NCBI GenBank assembly: GCA_050949745.1
Contig: JBMNGF010000021.1
Span: 124,001 to 188,000 of the forward strand
Direction: 5' to 3'
DNA from: Syntrophaceticus sp050949745
GTDB lineage: Bacteria > Bacillota > DSM-12270 > Thermacetogeniales > Thermacetogeniaceae
Length of the DNA stretch: 64,000 nucleotides
In this document: one piece after another, positions 41,619 to 50,376 of the stretch
How the letters are laid out: every line of letters begins with the position of its first letter
Position numbering within the stretch: the first letter of the stretch is position 1
The notes under the pieces: generated by a model
Databases searched by the model: none
What the model was told of the DNA's origin: nothing
The model's input: the letters and a program-made list of their open reading frames with translations, nothing else
Translations under genes and position numbers: made by a program

Positions 41619-42788
41619 TTAACTGTTGATGTCGATGGCACCCGCTACTGAAAACTGACTGTCCTTTACCTCCAGGATATAAACTGGATTCTTAATAGGC
41701 TCTCTGTTTTCATCCAGGGTGATGACACCGGTTACACCCTCCCAATTCTGGGTCTTGACCAAAGCTTCTCTGATTTCGGTAGGATCGCTGCTGTTCGCTT
41801 CTTCTATAGCATCGGCCAGCCACATTACGGCGTCATAACCTTGTGCGGCAAACATATCGGGAATATTATCATTATTATTTGCTTTGTACTCTTCAATGAA
41901 AGCCTTGGTCTTATCAGATGCCCTGTCCATATCCACGGCAAATCCAGTATAAACCATACTGCCCTCTGCCGCTTCACCACCTAACTCATACAGCTCTTTG
42001 CCCAGCAGTCCGTCTCCGCCGGCTATCACCTGCTGCATTCCCTGTTTACGCATTTCTTTTAAGAAGAGTGCACCTTCGGTATAATAACCTGTGAAGATGA
42101 CTCCGTCAAAGTCCTTTGAGGAGAGAGAAGTCACAACAGCGCTGAAGTTGGTGTCACCTTCCATAATCGTCTCTTCAGCTACTATCTCCAGTCCATACTC
42201 CTTTAGTGCCGGACGGAAGATATCTGTCAAGGATTCGCTGTAGTCAAGGCCGGTGGTTGTGACCAAGGCTACTTTATTCCAACCCAGTTCTTCGGTCAGG
42301 TATTTTACTTGACCAGGTGCGGCTACCACATCAGGCAGACAGTCTCTAAAAATATAGTTTCCGATCTCCAGCACTCCGGTACCTACTGCACCGGCGGACA
42401 TGAGGATGATCTCATTTTCCTGGCAAATTGGGGCAACAGATTTGGTGATTCCTGTTGTTGGATCGCCCACAATAGCTGAAACCCCTTGGGTGATCAGCTT
42501 CTGAGTAACGCTGACAGCTTGGGATATGTTGCTGCCATGGTCACCTTCTACAATTTCAAGTTTTTTCCCCAGCACTCCGCCTTCATTATTAATTTTCTCT
42601 ACGGCCATTTCCATCCCTTTTAGGGTTTCAATCCCGTAATGAGCGTGGTTACCAGTTTTACCTCCCAGAAATCCGATTTTTATGGTGTCCCCATCTTGTG
42701 ATGAGGTTTCAGAACCGCTGCATCCTGCAGCTAACAATGCCAATGAACACACGGTAACAAGTAATAATAAAACAAATCTTCTTTTCAA
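41619..42788 (-). CDS. livK: Branched-chain amino acid / amide ABC substrate-binding lipoprotein
   Basis: A 389-residue type I periplasmic-binding-fold protein. The signal peptide ends in a lipobox (LALLAAGCSG), so Cys23 should be lipidated and the protein held on the outer membrane face. Downstream sequence IKIGFLGGKTGNHAHYG and NNEGGVLGKKLEIVEGD fits the Liv/urea-amide family. The TTG start follows AAAGGGGAAAC. The ligand cannot be predicted; urea or short amides are possible alternatives to Leu/Ile/Val. Confidence 0.92.
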   Translation of the reverse strand: MKRRFVLLLLVTVCSLALLAAGCSGSETSSQDGDTIKIGFLGGKTGNHAHYGIETLKGMEMAVEKINNEGGVLGKKLEIVEGDHGSNISQAVSVTQKLITQGVSAIVGDPTTGITKSVAPICQENEIILMSAGAVGTGVLEIGNYIFRDCLPDVVAAPGQVKYLTEELGWNKVALVTTTGLDYSESLTDIFRPALKEYGLEIVAEETIMEGDTNFSAVVTSLSSKDFDGVIFTGYYTEGALFLKEMRKQGMQQVIAGGDGLLGKELYELGGEAAEGSMVYTGFAVDMDRASDKTKAFIEEYKANNNDNIPDMFAAQGYDAVMWLADAIEEANSSDPTEIREALVKTQNWEGVTGVITLDENREPIKNPVYILEVKDSQFSVAGAIDINS

Positions 42789-42882
42789 ATAAGTTTCCCC
42801 TTTCTTTTATATTGCTAATAATGCTCTCTGATTTCAGCTATTCTTTTTGTCGGCCCTTTGCCCTTTTTTATATGGAATCACT

Positions 42883-42891
42883 CCCCCCCCC
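42883..42891 (+). repeat. Poly-C tract of nine
   Basis: Nine consecutive C (poly-G on the transcribed minus strand), about 95 bp upstream of livK. Such tracts are prone to slippage and to sequencing miscount. Confidence 0.9.
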
Positions 42892-42971
42892 TAAAAATAA
42901 AACCCTCAAAAAGTTAACATTCTACAAGAAAACAAAAAAACCTTTTCTTAATTGCATACAAGTACATTGTT

Positions 42972-43865
42972 TCATCTATTTTCATTTCGTGTCGTAGTGA
43001 GGAACAGATATATACCTGTAATAATGAACAAGCCACCAAGGAGCTGCAGGGGACCAGGTACTTCTTTGAAAATAAGAAATGCTAGGATACTAGCCCCTAC
43101 AGGCTCTCCTAGGATGCTGACAGAAACTACCATGGTTTTTACATAGCGTAATGCCCAGTTTGAAACAGTATGGCCGCCGATAGTAGGGAAGATCGCCAGA
43201 GCGAGGAACCACAACCAGTCCAAGGGGGGATAGGGATAAAGAGGAATCCTCGCCCAGAGGTTGATGGCCAGCAAAATGGCGGCTGCTGTACCATAAACCA
43301 GGAAGACATAAGGAAATAGTGAGAGTTTGCTGCGCAGACTCCGGCCGATGATAAAGTAAAGGGCAATGAAAAATGCTCCCGAAAAGGCCAGGATGTCTCC
43401 CAGCAGGGCATCACCTCCAATTCTAAAGTCACCTATTCCCACAAGCAAACTGCCGCCTAGGGTAAGAACTGCACCTGTCAGTGTCTTCGGACTGAACTTT
43501 TCGTGGAGAAAGAAATAGCCCAATGTCACTACGAACAGTGGTTGCATGGTAACAAGCACAGTGGAACTGGCAATGGATGTGTATTCCAGGGAGGTGATCC
43601 ATACCCAAAAGTGGAGTGCCAGAAACAGTCCTGCAATAACCGCGGCAGCCAGGTCACGCCGCGCAATCTGGCGCAGTTCGATACGCCCAGGTCGGGAAAG
43701 GGCAAAAGGGGCGATTAATAGCAGGGTAAACCCCAGCCGGTAAAAGGCGATAACCAGCGATGGGGCAGTTGCCAGCCTGGTAAAGATTGAACCGAACGAC
43801 ATAGCTGCAGCAGATAAAATAACTGCCAGGTAGGGGTTTACTCGTGGATTCTCGCTGTTATCCAT
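42972..43865 (-). CDS. DMT-superfamily (EamA) transporter
   Basis: A 297-residue protein with ten predicted membrane helices in two repeats, the EamA/RhaT architecture. The first repeat has AMSFGSIFTRLATAPSLVIAFYR, the second LGEPVGASILAFLIF. Members export amino acids, metabolites or drugs; the substrate is not readable. The start at 43865 is preferred (GGAGG 4-5 nt upstream) over the longer frame to 43901. It stands alone between livK and dprA. Confidence 0.88.
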   Translation of the reverse strand: MDNSENPRVNPYLAVILSAAAMSFGSIFTRLATAPSLVIAFYRLGFTLLLIAPFALSRPGRIELRQIARRDLAAAVIAGLFLALHFWVWITSLEYTSIASSTVLVTMQPLFVVTLGYFFLHEKFSPKTLTGAVLTLGGSLLVGIGDFRIGGDALLGDILAFSGAFFIALYFIIGRSLRSKLSLFPYVFLVYGTAAAILLAINLWARIPLYPYPPLDWLWFLALAIFPTIGGHTVSNWALRYVKTMVVSVSILGEPVGASILAFLIFKEVPGPLQLLGGLFIITGIYLFLTTTRNENR

Positions 43866-44333
43866 GGTGCCTCCGAATTTACCAAAACTGAAATGGCTCA
43901 TTATTGTCGTGCTTTTCCCGCAACCGGTGTAGTATCTTTGTTATTTGCTAGAATGGAGTGGTGTGCACCTGTTTCTTATTCGAGGGAGCAAGGCTGTTTC
44001 CCTGTCCTTGTTCAGCTTTGTTGGCTGTATTATTGTTAAAGCACGGAAATGCTTCAGGCTTGTATCCATTAGCCTGATCAGCTAGTTCAAAGTTGTTGGT
44101 CATAAAAACTTTCTCTAATAGATATTTAACTTCTCCATGAAACACACTAAGTGTAAAGATTATAAGGGGTTTTTATGATACCAATTATACCATTGACAAA
44201 AGTTTCAATTATGTTTAAGGTAATTGGTATTAGATGGTCAGATAAGTGAATTATCACAATAATTGCTAAAGTAGAGTGTTTTGTCAATATCTGCAGTCGT
44301 ACCCTTGAAGAATTTCAAAGGGAGAGGATAGGA
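43866..44333. other. Intergenic region, DMT transporter / dprA
   Basis: About 470 bp. It contains an imperfect inverted repeat at 44178-44230 (ATACCAATTATACC with GGTAATTGGTAT, 2-nt bulge) that encloses a TTGACA. A 65-codon minus-strand frame (43948-44145) lacks a ribosome-binding site and any recognisable domain, so it is not called as a gene. Confidence 0.5.
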
Positions 44334-45443
44334 GTGGAGGATCGCTACTGCTGGGCAGCGCTGCAAATAGACCTTAATTTAGGACCCATTAGTTTGCTCC
44401 GTCTTTTTCGCTATTTCCCTACGGGAAAAGCGGTTTTAGATGCCAGTGAAGCGGAACTGAAGAGGGTACCTGGTCTCACTCAACAGTCTGTCGAAAGAGT
44501 CATTCAGGGGCGTGGTGCAGTTAATCCAGATAAGACCGCCAATGACCTGCAGGCAAGAGATATTGATGTTACTTTATTGGGTGAAGAGGCATACCCTTAT
44601 TATCTATCCCAAATTGCGGATCCTCCGGCAATTCTTTATACTAAGGGAAGACTGCCTGATTCAAAAATGCCTTTAATTGCTGTTGTAGGATCACGTCGTG
44701 CCACCTCCTATGGAAAAACTGTTGCCCATAAACTCTCTCAGGAACTAGCTGAACTGGGGTGGGGGATTATCAGCGGTATGGCTCGGGGGGTTGATACAGC
44801 CGCACATCAAGGGGCACTAGCAGTGGGAGGATACACACTTGCAGTATTTGGATGTGGAATTAATATCTGCTATCCCCGGGAAAACAATAAATTAAAGCAG
44901 CTTATCCAGGAAAAGGGTTGTATTCTCAGTGAGTTTCCTCCGGATACACCGCCATTGGCGAGGAATTTTCCTGTCCGCAACAGAATAATCAGCGGTATTT
45001 CTATGGGAATTCTGGTAGTAGAGGCGGGTGAACGGAGCGGAGCCTTGATCACTGCCTTTAATGCACTGGATCAGGATAGGGAGGTATTTGCTGTGCCTGG
45101 TCCAGTCACCAGTAAATATAGTAGGGGTACTAATAAATTGATCAAACAAGGTGCAAAATTGGTTACCTGTGCAGCAGACATCAGTGAAGAATTTCCATAT
45201 CTGAGCTGTGTTTCTCTACCCCAGACTTCGTCAAAAAAGTGTGTTGAACCGAGCCTAACACTTGAGCAATCTTTTGTTTTACAAAAGCTTAGTCTAGAAC
45301 CGATACACATGGATCAGTTAGTGGAAATGACCGGTTTATCTGTATCAGATCTGGGGAGTATTATGACAACCCTCGAATTTAAGGGTTTAGCCAAGCAGTT
45401 GCCTGGTGACTATTTTATTAATCCAAGGGCAGAACTTGAGTAA
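44334..45443 (+). CDS. dprA: DNA-processing protein DprA
   Basis: DprA loads RecA on incoming single-stranded DNA in natural transformation and is also widespread in non-competent bacteria. The 369-residue protein has an N-terminal helix-hairpin-helix-like region, the Rossmann core (VVGSRRATSYGKTVAHKL, SGMARGVDTAAHQGAL, VFGCGINICYP, EFPP, FPVRNRIISG), and a C-terminal winged helix (about residues 305-369). GTG start at 44334 after GGGAGAGGATAGGA. comM, its usual neighbour, is 15 kb away in opposite orientation. Confidence 0.94.
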   Translation: MEDRYCWAALQIDLNLGPISLLRLFRYFPTGKAVLDASEAELKRVPGLTQQSVERVIQGRGAVNPDKTANDLQARDIDVTLLGEEAYPYYLSQIADPPAILYTKGRLPDSKMPLIAVVGSRRATSYGKTVAHKLSQELAELGWGIISGMARGVDTAAHQGALAVGGYTLAVFGCGINICYPRENNKLKQLIQEKGCILSEFPPDTPPLARNFPVRNRIISGISMGILVVEAGERSGALITAFNALDQDREVFAVPGPVTSKYSRGTNKLIKQGAKLVTCAADISEEFPYLSCVSLPQTSSKKCVEPSLTLEQSFVLQKLSLEPIHMDQLVEMTGLSVSDLGSIMTTLEFKGLAKQLPGDYFINPRAELE

Positions 45444-45459
45444 AAAAGGTGATAATAAT

Positions 45460-47538
45460 ATGGCAAAAGTACTGATAATTGTTGAATCTCCGGCAAAAGC
45501 CAGGGCGATTAGCAAATTCTTGGGGAAGAAATACTCTGTGAAAGCATCTCTGGGGCATGTCCGGGATCTTCCCAAAAGCCGCCTAGGTGTGGACCTAGAG
45601 AATAATTTCATTCCTAGATATATTACCATACGTGGTAAAGGGGATATCATCAAGGAACTTCGTTCTGCGGCAAAGAAGACTGATCAGGTTCTTTTAGGCC
45701 CTGACCCAGATAGGGAGGGAGAGGCTATTGCCTGGCATCTGATGAATGCTTTGGGGATTTCTGAGGATGAAAAGTGCAGGATAGAATTCAGTGAAATTAC
45801 CAAAAAGGCCTTAAAAGAGGCGGTGAAAAAGCCTCGCCAATTGGATAAAGGTAGGATTGAAGCCCAACAGGGCAGAAGAATTCTGGATCGCCTGGTAGGC
45901 TATAAGCTCAGTCCTTTGCTTTGGCGTAAAGTTAAGAAAGGATTAAGCGCCGGTAGGGTGCAGTCAGTGGCAGTGCGATTGATATGTGAACGTGAACAGG
46001 AGATCCGCGACTTCCAGCCAGAGGAATATTGGAGCATTACAGGTTATTTTAAAGCTGAAAATGGCAGTTTAGAGGCGAAGTTGGTTCGTAAAGGGGAGGA
46101 TAAAATAGCCCTGGCTACTAAAGATGACGTGGCTAAAGTCCTTGAGGAACTGGGTGGCGTTTCTTTCAATGTGAGTAAAGTAACAAAACGAGAGCGCAAG
46201 CGAAATCCGGCTCCTCCTTTTATAACCAGCACCCTTCAGCAGGAAGCCAGTCGCAAGCTAAATTTCCCTGTTAAAAAAACTATGAGAGTCGCTCAGCAGC
46301 TGTATGAGGGGCTGGACATGGGTAGAGAAGGACTGACAGGTCTGATCACTTATATGCGAACTGATTCCACAAGGATTTCAGATACAGCCCAGTCTGCTGT
46401 CAGGGATTACATTGCAGAGGCAGTAGGCTCTGAATATGTGCCGCAAAAACCACCTACTTATAAAATATCTCCTAGGGCCCAGGAAGCCCATGAGGCTATA
46501 CGCCCTACTGAGATAACACGCACTCCGAAGCAGATTAAAGACCACCTATCTCGGGATCAATATAGATTGTATAAATTAATATGGGAGCGTTTTTTGGCAA
46601 GTCAGATGAAACCCGCACTTCTTGAGGTAACAACACTGGAGATCAAAGGGAATGATTACACTTTCCGGGCAAGTGGATCTGTTGTCAAATTTCCTGGTTT
46701 TATGCGTATCTACACTGAAGCCGAAGTTGATGAATCACTGCTGCCTGCAGTTGAGCAGGGGAGCAAATTAGATTTAATAAAGTTTGAGCCAAAACAACAT
46801 TTTACCCAACCGCCGGCTCGTTATACAGAAGCAAGCCTGGTCAAGACATTAGAAGAAAACGGCATCGGCAGGCCGAGTACATATGCTCCGATTATCGCCA
46901 CCATTCAGAGCCGAGGTTATGTCAGTAAGGAAAAAAAGAATCTATATCCAACTGAGTTAGGCCAGATCGTAGTGGATCTATTGAAAGAGTATTTCAAAGG
47001 GATCATTGATGTTGAATTCACTGCAGAGTTAGAGAAAAGGCTTGATCTGGTAGAGGAAGGGGTATATAAATGGCAGGATGTTGTGAAAGAGGTTTACGAA
47101 CCCTTTGAGAAGGATCTGTTTCAAGCGGAAAAAGAGATTGAGGTGATCCCAATTGAGGAGGAAACCAGTGAGGAAACATGTCCTAAATGTGGCCAAAATC
47201 TCAAAGTAAAACAAGGAAGGTATGGTAAATTTCTAGCCTGTCCCGGATTTCCTGATTGTCGTCATACGCAGCCCTTTATTGAGGATACTGGTGTTATATG
47301 TCCCCGCTGTAAGGGGAAAATTGTTGTGCGCAGGACCCGTAAAGGGAGAGTATTTTACGGATGTATCAATTACCCGGAGTGTGATTTTAGTACATGGGAT
47401 GAACCAGCTACTGAATATTGTCCAGTATGCGGGCATTTTCTGGTATACAAAGGAAAGGATAAAAACCTATACTGTCCAAATTGTAAAAAATCCATACAGG
47501 AGGATGAACAACCATCCCCTACTCCAGAGGTGAAGTGA
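45460..47538 (+). CDS. topA: DNA topoisomerase I
   Basis: A type IA topoisomerase that relaxes negative supercoils. The 692-residue protein starts MAKVLIIVESPAKARAISK (Toprim, with DPDREGEAIAWHL), and the active Tyr lies in GLITYMRTDSTR. Three C-terminal zinc ribbons follow (CPKC...CPGFPDC, CPRC...CINYPEC, CPVC...CPNC). The ATG at 45460 is preferred to an earlier frame that overlaps dprA, since AAAAAAGGTGAT precedes it. The stop overlaps the trmFO start. Confidence 0.97.
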   Translation: MAKVLIIVESPAKARAISKFLGKKYSVKASLGHVRDLPKSRLGVDLENNFIPRYITIRGKGDIIKELRSAAKKTDQVLLGPDPDREGEAIAWHLMNALGISEDEKCRIEFSEITKKALKEAVKKPRQLDKGRIEAQQGRRILDRLVGYKLSPLLWRKVKKGLSAGRVQSVAVRLICEREQEIRDFQPEEYWSITGYFKAENGSLEAKLVRKGEDKIALATKDDVAKVLEELGGVSFNVSKVTKRERKRNPAPPFITSTLQQEASRKLNFPVKKTMRVAQQLYEGLDMGREGLTGLITYMRTDSTRISDTAQSAVRDYIAEAVGSEYVPQKPPTYKISPRAQEAHEAIRPTEITRTPKQIKDHLSRDQYRLYKLIWERFLASQMKPALLEVTTLEIKGNDYTFRASGSVVKFPGFMRIYTEAEVDESLLPAVEQGSKLDLIKFEPKQHFTQPPARYTEASLVKTLEENGIGRPSTYAPIIATIQSRGYVSKEKKNLYPTELGQIVVDLLKEYFKGIIDVEFTAELEKRLDLVEEGVYKWQDVVKEVYEPFEKDLFQAEKEIEVIPIEEETSEETCPKCGQNLKVKQGRYGKFLACPGFPDCRHTQPFIEDTGVICPRCKGKIVVRRTRKGRVFYGCINYPECDFSTWDEPATEYCPVCGHFLVYKGKDKNLYCPNCKKSIQEDEQPSPTPEVK

Positions 47539-48842
47539 TGGGATCAGTACTTATTATCGGCGGAGGGCTTGCCGGATGTGAGGCAGCCTGGCAGGCAAGC
47601 CGTTTGGGAACAGATGTTGTCCTTTATGAGATGCGCCCTTTAAAGACTACTCCGGCACACCACACTGGCCTGCTTGCAGAATTGGTCTGCAGTAATTCTC
47701 TACGGGCAACTGCTCTTTCCAATGCCGTTGGACTCCTTAAAGAAGAGATGAAGATGGCAGATTCATTGATCATGCGGTGTGCGGAAAAGAGTGCTGTGCC
47801 TGCTGGGGGTGCCCTGGCTGTTGATAGAACCCGTTTCGCTCAGCTGGTGACAGAATCTATAAGTGAAAACCCACGCATTAAACTGGTGCGGGAGGAAGTT
47901 GTACAGATTCCCGAACACCGCCCACTTGTTATTGCAACAGGACCTCTTTCCTCTGATGCTTTTAGCAACAGTTTAGCATCTCTGACAGGGGAGGAGTATC
48001 TATCTTTTTATGATGCTGTTGCCCCACTTGTCTGTGTGGATTCTATAAATAAAGAGCTTGTTTTTAGGCAATCTCGCTATAATAAAGGAGATGCTGATTA
48101 CCTTAATGCCCCACTCAATGAAGAGGAGTACAAACGTTTTTGGGAGAATCTAGTGACAGCTGAAGTGAATGATCCCAAAGCCTTTGAACGTGATCTTTTC
48201 TTTGAAGGATGTCTTCCTGTTGAGGTTATGGCCAGGCGTGGATTCGATACCCTGCGCTATGGTCCACTCAAGCCTGTGGGTTTAATCGATCCTCGTACAG
48301 GCAAGGAACCCTATGCAGTGGTTCAGCTGCGTCAGGATAATGCCGCAGGGACCATTTATAACCTTGTCGGTTTTCAAACCCAACTAAAATGGAGTGAACA
48401 AGAACGCGTCTTCAGGATGATTCCGGGATTAGAGAATTCTGATTTCTTACGCTTTGGTGTCATGCATAAAAACACATTCTTGAAAGGTCCTATGCTTTTA
48501 CAACCGACACTGCAGATGAAGAAGATACCCGGTATAATTTGCGCAGGGCAGATAACAGGTGTTGAAGGATATGTAGAATCTGCGGCCAGTGGCTTGATAG
48601 CAGGAATCAACAGCGCCTACTTGGCACAAGGGAAGGAACCTTTAATCCCACCACAGGAATCAGCCCATGGAGCTCTTTGCTGGTATGTAGCCACATCTGT
48701 CAGCTTGGATTTTCAACCGATGAATGTCAATTTTGGCCTATTCCCTCCTCTATCCAGGAAATTATCAAAGCGCCATAGGATAAAAGCCATAACAGATAGA
48801 GCTCTAGCCTCCTGGTCCCAATTTCTCGCAAAATTAAAATAG
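47538..48842 (+). CDS. trmFO: tRNA m5U54 methyltransferase TrmFO
   Basis: A folate- and FAD-dependent enzyme that makes ribothymidine at tRNA position 54. The 434-residue protein begins with the FAD-binding VLIIGGGLAGCEAAWQAS; ELVCSNSLRA and EGCLPVEVMARRG are typical. TrmFO contains redox-active Cys residues, with candidates visible here. ATG 47538 shares an A with the topA stop (TGATG), so translation is coupled. Confidence 0.96.
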   Translation: MGSVLIIGGGLAGCEAAWQASRLGTDVVLYEMRPLKTTPAHHTGLLAELVCSNSLRATALSNAVGLLKEEMKMADSLIMRCAEKSAVPAGGALAVDRTRFAQLVTESISENPRIKLVREEVVQIPEHRPLVIATGPLSSDAFSNSLASLTGEEYLSFYDAVAPLVCVDSINKELVFRQSRYNKGDADYLNAPLNEEEYKRFWENLVTAEVNDPKAFERDLFFEGCLPVEVMARRGFDTLRYGPLKPVGLIDPRTGKEPYAVVQLRQDNAAGTIYNLVGFQTQLKWSEQERVFRMIPGLENSDFLRFGVMHKNTFLKGPMLLQPTLQMKKIPGIICAGQITGVEGYVESAASGLIAGINSAYLAQGKEPLIPPQESAHGALCWYVATSVSLDFQPMNVNFGLFPPLSRKLSKRHRIKAITDRALASWSQFLAKLK

Positions 48843-48846
48843 GCGC

Positions 48847-48875
48847 TTGCCAGGCAAGATATGGCATGATATATT
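48847..48875 (+). promoter_or_regulatory. Putative promoter for xerC-hslVU-codY
   Basis: TTGCCA (48847-48852), a 17-bp spacer and TATATT (48870-48875), 29 bp before xerC. The -35 lies in a small inverted repeat CTTGCC-A-GGCAAG (48846-48858). Confidence 0.6.
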
Positions 48876-48903
48876 TTATGTGTGAAAAGAGGTAAGATAT
48901 CTG

Positions 48904-49830
48904 ATGGGAATCTGGCAGCAAATCTGCGATGATTTTATAAGTTATTTAAAAACGCAGAAAAATCTCAGTGAGCATACGGTTCTTGCTTACAGCTGTGATC
49001 TGAAATGTTTCCATCAATACATTGCTTCTGAGCAAATTGCTGAACTAGCTGACATCAATGTAAGAATTATACGGAATTACCTTTCTCAATTATATGAAGC
49101 GGGTTATGCCCGCAGTACTATTTCCCGCAAGTTAGCATCTCTGCGGTCATTATTTAAGTATCTTTGTCAGACAGGTAAAATCGATAGCAATCCTATGGTT
49201 TTGATTCGAACACCCAAAAAAACAAGGCCTTTGCCTCGGCTTCTCTATTCAGGTGAGGTGGAGATTCTTTTAGATAATCCGAATGAAAAAGGGAAACTAG
49301 GCCTTCGTGATCATGCTCTACTGGAACTGCTATATAGTTCTGGTATCCGTATAGGTGAAGCAGTGCAAATTAACATAGAGGATGTTGAATTTGAATTGCG
49401 CACTCTGCGTGTTAAAGGCAAGGGACAAAAGGAGCGTGTTGTTCCAATTGGCTCTTATGCGATTACTGCCTTGCAGAGATATATAAATGAAAGCCGGCGG
49501 TGGCTCTGTAGCAATAAAATTCCATCACCTGCAGATCCGCTTTTTGTTAATTGGAGGGGTAAAAGGTTAACAACAAGAGGGGCTTATGGTATCATTACTA
49601 AGTATTTAAGAAGGGTAGCCCCCAACAGAAATCTTACACCTCACTCCTTGCGTCATACATTTGCTACACATCTTCTGGATGGTGGGGCAGATCTGCGTTC
49701 CTTACAGGAGCTTCTGGGGCATTCTAGAATGTCCAGTACGCAGATTTATACCCATGTGACAGGGGAAAGAATTAAGGCAGTTTATGACAAAACACACCCA
49801 CGAGCTAAAGAACGCACAGAAAGGAGTTAA
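48904..49830 (+). CDS. xerC: Tyrosine recombinase XerC/CodV
   Basis: A 308-residue site-specific recombinase that resolves chromosome dimers at dif. It has an N-terminal SAM-like core-binding domain and a C-terminal catalytic domain with Arg in LLYSSGIRIGEAV, Lys in KGKGQKERVVP, HSLRHTFATHLLDGG, the second His in LLGHSRMSSTQ, and the nucleophile Tyr in IYTHV. The location between trmFO and hslV matches Bacillus codV, which supports a housekeeping rather than phage origin. Confidence 0.95.
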   Translation: MGIWQQICDDFISYLKTQKNLSEHTVLAYSCDLKCFHQYIASEQIAELADINVRIIRNYLSQLYEAGYARSTISRKLASLRSLFKYLCQTGKIDSNPMVLIRTPKKTRPLPRLLYSGEVEILLDNPNEKGKLGLRDHALLELLYSSGIRIGEAVQINIEDVEFELRTLRVKGKGQKERVVPIGSYAITALQRYINESRRWLCSNKIPSPADPLFVNWRGKRLTTRGAYGIITKYLRRVAPNRNLTPHSLRHTFATHLLDGGADLRSLQELLGHSRMSSTQIYTHVTGERIKAVYDKTHPRAKERTERS

Positions 49831-49831
49831 G

Positions 49832-50362
49832 ATGCTGACAGGAACAACCATTCTTTGCGTAAAAAAAGACAAAGAAGTGGCTATAGGTGGAGATGGCCAG
49901 GTTACATTTGGAAATAATACCATTATGAAGGCTCATGCCTGTAAGATTAGAAAATTATATCATGGCCAGATTCTGGCTGGTTTTGCAGGTTCTGTGGCTG
50001 ACGCCTTTGCCCTTTTTGATAAATTTGAGCGGAAACTTGAAGAATACAGTGGCAATTTAATGAGATCAGCGGTAGAGTTAGCTCGGGATTGGCGTTTGGA
50101 CAGGAATCTCCGGCGCCTAGAGGCACTTTTGGTTGTGGCTGATCGAGAGAATCTCTTGATTATTTCGGGAAGTGGCGAGGTTATTGAGCCTGATGATGGC
50201 ATTGCCGCTGTGGGTTCAGGTTCGCCATATGCATTGGCTGCTGCTCGAGCACTGAATAAACATACATCATTAGAAGTGGTCGAGATAATACAATCCGCAT
50301 TGGAAATCGCTGCTTCTATATGTATTTATACAAATGAACACATTTCTATTGAAAAACTATAA
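49832..50362 (+). CDS. hslV: ATP-dependent protease subunit HslV
   Basis: A 176-residue proteasome-like peptidase that works with HslU. After M-L-T-G the Thr of TTILCV is the expected catalytic N terminus, followed by VAIGGDGQVTFGNNTIMKA and GFAGSVADAFALF. The four-residue leader must be removed; most bacterial HslV have only one or a few residues before Thr. The ATG at 49832 follows AAAGGAGT. It overlaps nothing and is 14 bp before hslU. Confidence 0.95.
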   Translation: MLTGTTILCVKKDKEVAIGGDGQVTFGNNTIMKAHACKIRKLYHGQILAGFAGSVADAFALFDKFERKLEEYSGNLMRSAVELARDWRLDRNLRRLEALLVVADRENLLIISGSGEVIEPDDGIAAVGSGSPYALAAARALNKHTSLEVVEIIQSALEIAASICIYTNEHISIEKL

Positions 50363-50376
50363 GAGGTGGAGATCAG

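Noticed and set aside
42883..42891. Phase-variable poly-C switch before livK
   Set aside because: It lies outside coding sequence and outside a recognisable promoter spacer; given other homopolymer errors its length is uncertain.
43948..44145. 65-codon minus-strand frame upstream of dprA
   Set aside because: No Shine-Dalgarno site and no family resemblance; left out of the gene list.
48904..49830. Tyrosine recombinase as evidence of a prophage or integrative element
   Set aside because: Gene order trmFO-xerC-hslVU-codY is the housekeeping arrangement; no phage genes or attachment repeats nearby.
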